Positions 62,352 through 64,000 of a DNA stretch of 64,000 nt are shown here, in pieces. The position numbers were made by a program, and so were the translations under genes. How positions within the stretch are numbered: position 1 is the stretch's first letter; every line of letters begins with the position of its first letter. A model generated the notes under the pieces. It had not been told where the DNA came from, did not search any database, and saw only the letters and a program-made list of their open reading frames with translations. Source of the stretch: DASPJR01 sp035628505 (GTDB lineage: Bacteria; Planctomycetota; SZUA-567; H5-PLA8); assembly GCA_035628505.1 (NCBI GenBank), contig DASPJR010000232.1, positions 1 through 64,000 on the forward strand, read 5' to 3'.

Positions 62352-62379
62352 TCTATACACCCGTTTAAACCTGCCGCAA
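62352..62379 (-). promoter_or_regulatory. promoter of the candidate RNA
   Basis: On the minus strand TTGCGG (62379-62374) and TATAGA (62357-62352) are spaced by 16 nt. The expected start lies at about 62345, at the first base of the outer helix of the folded RNA. Confidence 0.55.
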
Positions 62380-62507
62380 GGACGAAAGATAACAGCTTTT
62401 GACCCGAATATCACTCGTTTACAGCTGAGTTCGCTTTATAACTGTCACTGCAGATTTTTTATCCCTTGTTTTTTCCAGCATTCAATTCGGGATATGACCC
62501 CGTGACT

Positions 62508-64000
62508 ATGCAACTCACACCCATCCAGCTGCAAGCATTCGGCCACATGAATTCCATGTTGCCGCGAGCGCACTGCCTGCTGCTGCGCGGCGACGCGGGA
62601 TCCGGAAAGACCGCCATCCTGCGCCAGATCCATGCTCTGCACGGCGGAGCTTTTCTTAACATGGATGCTTTGATCTCCGCGATGCGTTCGCGCCATCCGC
62701 TGGCTGTTGAAGAAACATTCGAGCAACTTGTGCTGGAGCATCTGGCGGCGCATGCCTGCGTGATCGTTGATGATCTGGATCAGCTGATCACGGTAACGCG
62801 CAGCGGCTGCAACTCCGCGTACCCACGGCAGGACTACTTGAACATGGTCCTGCTCAAGCTGGCCGCGTTCGCGGAAGCCCAAAATAAAAAACTGATCTTT
62901 GGCGCGGGGTCAATGGCCTATGCCCTTTATTACCGTGCGAGCGCGACCTCAATTGGCGACTTTGAAGTCCAGGACTACGCGTTTCTCTGCCATACCTATC
63001 TGGGAGCAAAGCTCGCCAAAGGCATCGATTTCGCCAAGGTTTACCGCTTTGCGCCGTCGCTGAATGCCTATCAGCTCAAGCATGTCTGTGTCGAACTAAG
63101 TGAGCGGACAGAGCTGACGACTGACTTTTTCATCGACTATCTTCGCGAACGGCACATGACGAGCAACGTCAATCTCGGCGAAGTCCAGGCCGTCGATCTT
63201 TACGACCTGAAAGGAATCGAGAGCATCATTCAGAGCCTCGAAGCCAACCTGATCGTGCCGCTCGAAAACGATGAGCTCGCGCAGAGCCTTAACCTGAAAC
63301 CCAAACGCGGTGTGCTGCTTGCTGGTCCGCCTGGCACCGGTAAGACGACGGTCGGACGCGCATTGGCGCACCGGCTCAAGAGCAAATTCTTCCTGGTGGA
63401 CGGGACAATCATTTCCGGAACAAGCCAGTTCTACGGCATGATCCATCAGATTTTCGAATCCGCCAAACAGAATGCTCCGTCGATCATCTTCATCGATGAC
63501 AGCGATGTCATCTTCGAGAACAACGAAGAAATGGGCCTCTACCGTTACCTGTTGACCATGCTGGACGGCCTTGAAAGCGCCAGCGCCAACCGCATCTGCG
63601 TGATGATGACGGCGATGGACGTGGGCCATTTGCCTCCTGCGTTAATCCGTTCCGGCCGCATCGAACTCTGGCTGGAGATGCCGCTTCCCAATCAGAAGGC
63701 GCGCGGCGAAATTCTCACCGACCTGGTCGCGAAGCTTCCGGACGAACTGCGCACGCTGGACATTCCCGGTGTGGCAGCAATGACCGAGGGCTTCACCGGA
63801 GCGGACTTGAAGCGCCTGGTTGAGGACGGCAAGACGCTTTATGCGTACGACAAAGTACGCAAGCAGAAGATGCTCGACCTGACCGCGTACTTCATGCAAG
63901 CCGTCCGGGGCGTTCAGGCGAACAAGGCCATTTACGCCCGCGCCGAGCAGCGTGCGCGGCAGCAGCGCCCCAGCCGTCCAGTCTGGTTCGACGGCCCGAG
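62508..64000 (+). CDS. tandem AAA+ ATPase, C-terminus beyond window
   Basis: From ATG 62508 an open frame of 497 codons reaches the window edge. An N-terminal P-loop NTPase half has GDAGSGKT (about 28-35) and VIVDDLDQL. The second half is a classical AAA domain: AGPPGTGKT (about 272-280), IIFIDDSDVIF (about 326, the usual catalytic Glu after Asp replaced by Asp), and the arginine-finger region PPALIRSGRIELW (about 381). The two halves recall CDC48/VAT-type or partner-specific AAA proteins. The ribosome site is weak and the N-terminus uncertain. Confidence 0.85.
   Translation, partial: MQLTPIQLQAFGHMNSMLPRAHCLLLRGDAGSGKTAILRQIHALHGGAFLNMDALISAMRSRHPLAVEETFEQLVLEHLAAHACVIVDDLDQLITVTRSGCNSAYPRQDYLNMVLLKLAAFAEAQNKKLIFGAGSMAYALYYRASATSIGDFEVQDYAFLCHTYLGAKLAKGIDFAKVYRFAPSLNAYQLKHVCVELSERTELTTDFFIDYLRERHMTSNVNLGEVQAVDLYDLKGIESIIQSLEANLIVPLENDELAQSLNLKPKRGVLLAGPPGTGKTTVGRALAHRLKSKFFLVDGTIISGTSQFYGMIHQIFESAKQNAPSIIFIDDSDVIFENNEEMGLYRYLLTMLDGLESASANRICVMMTAMDVGHLPPALIRSGRIELWLEMPLPNQKARGEILTDLVAKLPDELRTLDIPGVAAMTEGFTGADLKRLVEDGKTLYAYDKVRKQKMLDLTAYFMQAVRGVQANKAIYARAEQRARQQRPSRPVWFDGP

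Noticed and set aside
1..64000. CRISPR array
   Set aside because: No regularly spaced repeat with unique spacers was seen; heptad repeats are too short.

Overview
This is a GC-rich bacterial chromosome segment without an rRNA marker. The gene content points to the PVC superphylum (Planctomycetota, Verrucomicrobiota or Lentisphaerota) or a close relative. It has a DUF1549/DUF1553 planctomycete-cytochrome protein beside a DUF1501 protein and a PPC-domain protein, a cytochrome/WD40 protein, a DUF1080 protein, two Gfo/Idh/MocA oxidoreductases, a Ser/Thr-kinase-like membrane protein, and a MoxR/DUF58/BatA/VWA cluster. The phylum cannot be fixed from the sequence alone.

Layout. 1-3.4 kb: the 5' end of a tRNA-Glu running off the left edge, a membrane-anchored peroxiredoxin-like gene whose catalytic cysteine codon is an in-frame TGA followed by a SECIS-like hairpin (probable selenoprotein), and an FHA-GAF-sigma54 activator. 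3.4-15.7 kb: secreted and surface proteins (YflT-like stress protein, cytochrome P460, DUF1080, cytochrome c-WD40, DUF1549/DUF1553, DUF1501, PPC, a GH50-like glycosidase, a lone secretin N-domain protein, HEAT repeats). 15.7-23.8 kb: lipoproteins, a pseudopilin, an ABC-2 export operon, zinc-ribbon protein, repeat-rich spacers and an HTH/sigma-region-2-like regulator whose ribosome binding site lies in a hairpin. 24-29 kb: an operon of membrane protein, rhomboid protease and error-prone polymerase DnaE2. 29-32 kb: methylmalonyl-CoA module (meaB, mutase catalytic subunit, epimerase) with no B12-binding subunit in view. 32-44 kb: a 130-bp inverted-repeat element, an oxidoreductase, a probable pseudokinase, zinc-finger and EF-hand proteins, a degenerate kinase fused to a formylglycine-enzyme-like domain, and a ketoacyl-ACP synthase. 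44-50.7 kb: two large secreted TPR-like proteins and another oxidoreductase. 50.8-59.8 kb: a five-gene minus-strand operon (MoxR ATPase, DUF58, BatA/VWA, VWA-GATase-like, large membrane protein) whose spacers carry GAGTC-rich inverted repeats and which ends in a 90-nt nested palindrome. 60-64 kb: an EF-G paralogue preceded by a promoter-RNA-terminator unit (candidate small RNA or leader), then a tandem AAA+ ATPase cut by the right edge.

The best candidates for unusual biology are the selenoprotein at 365-1087, the candidate RNA at 62232-62346, the HTH/sigma-like regulator with its occluded start, the kinase-like proteins lacking catalytic residues, and the heptad inverted repeats in the MoxR operon.
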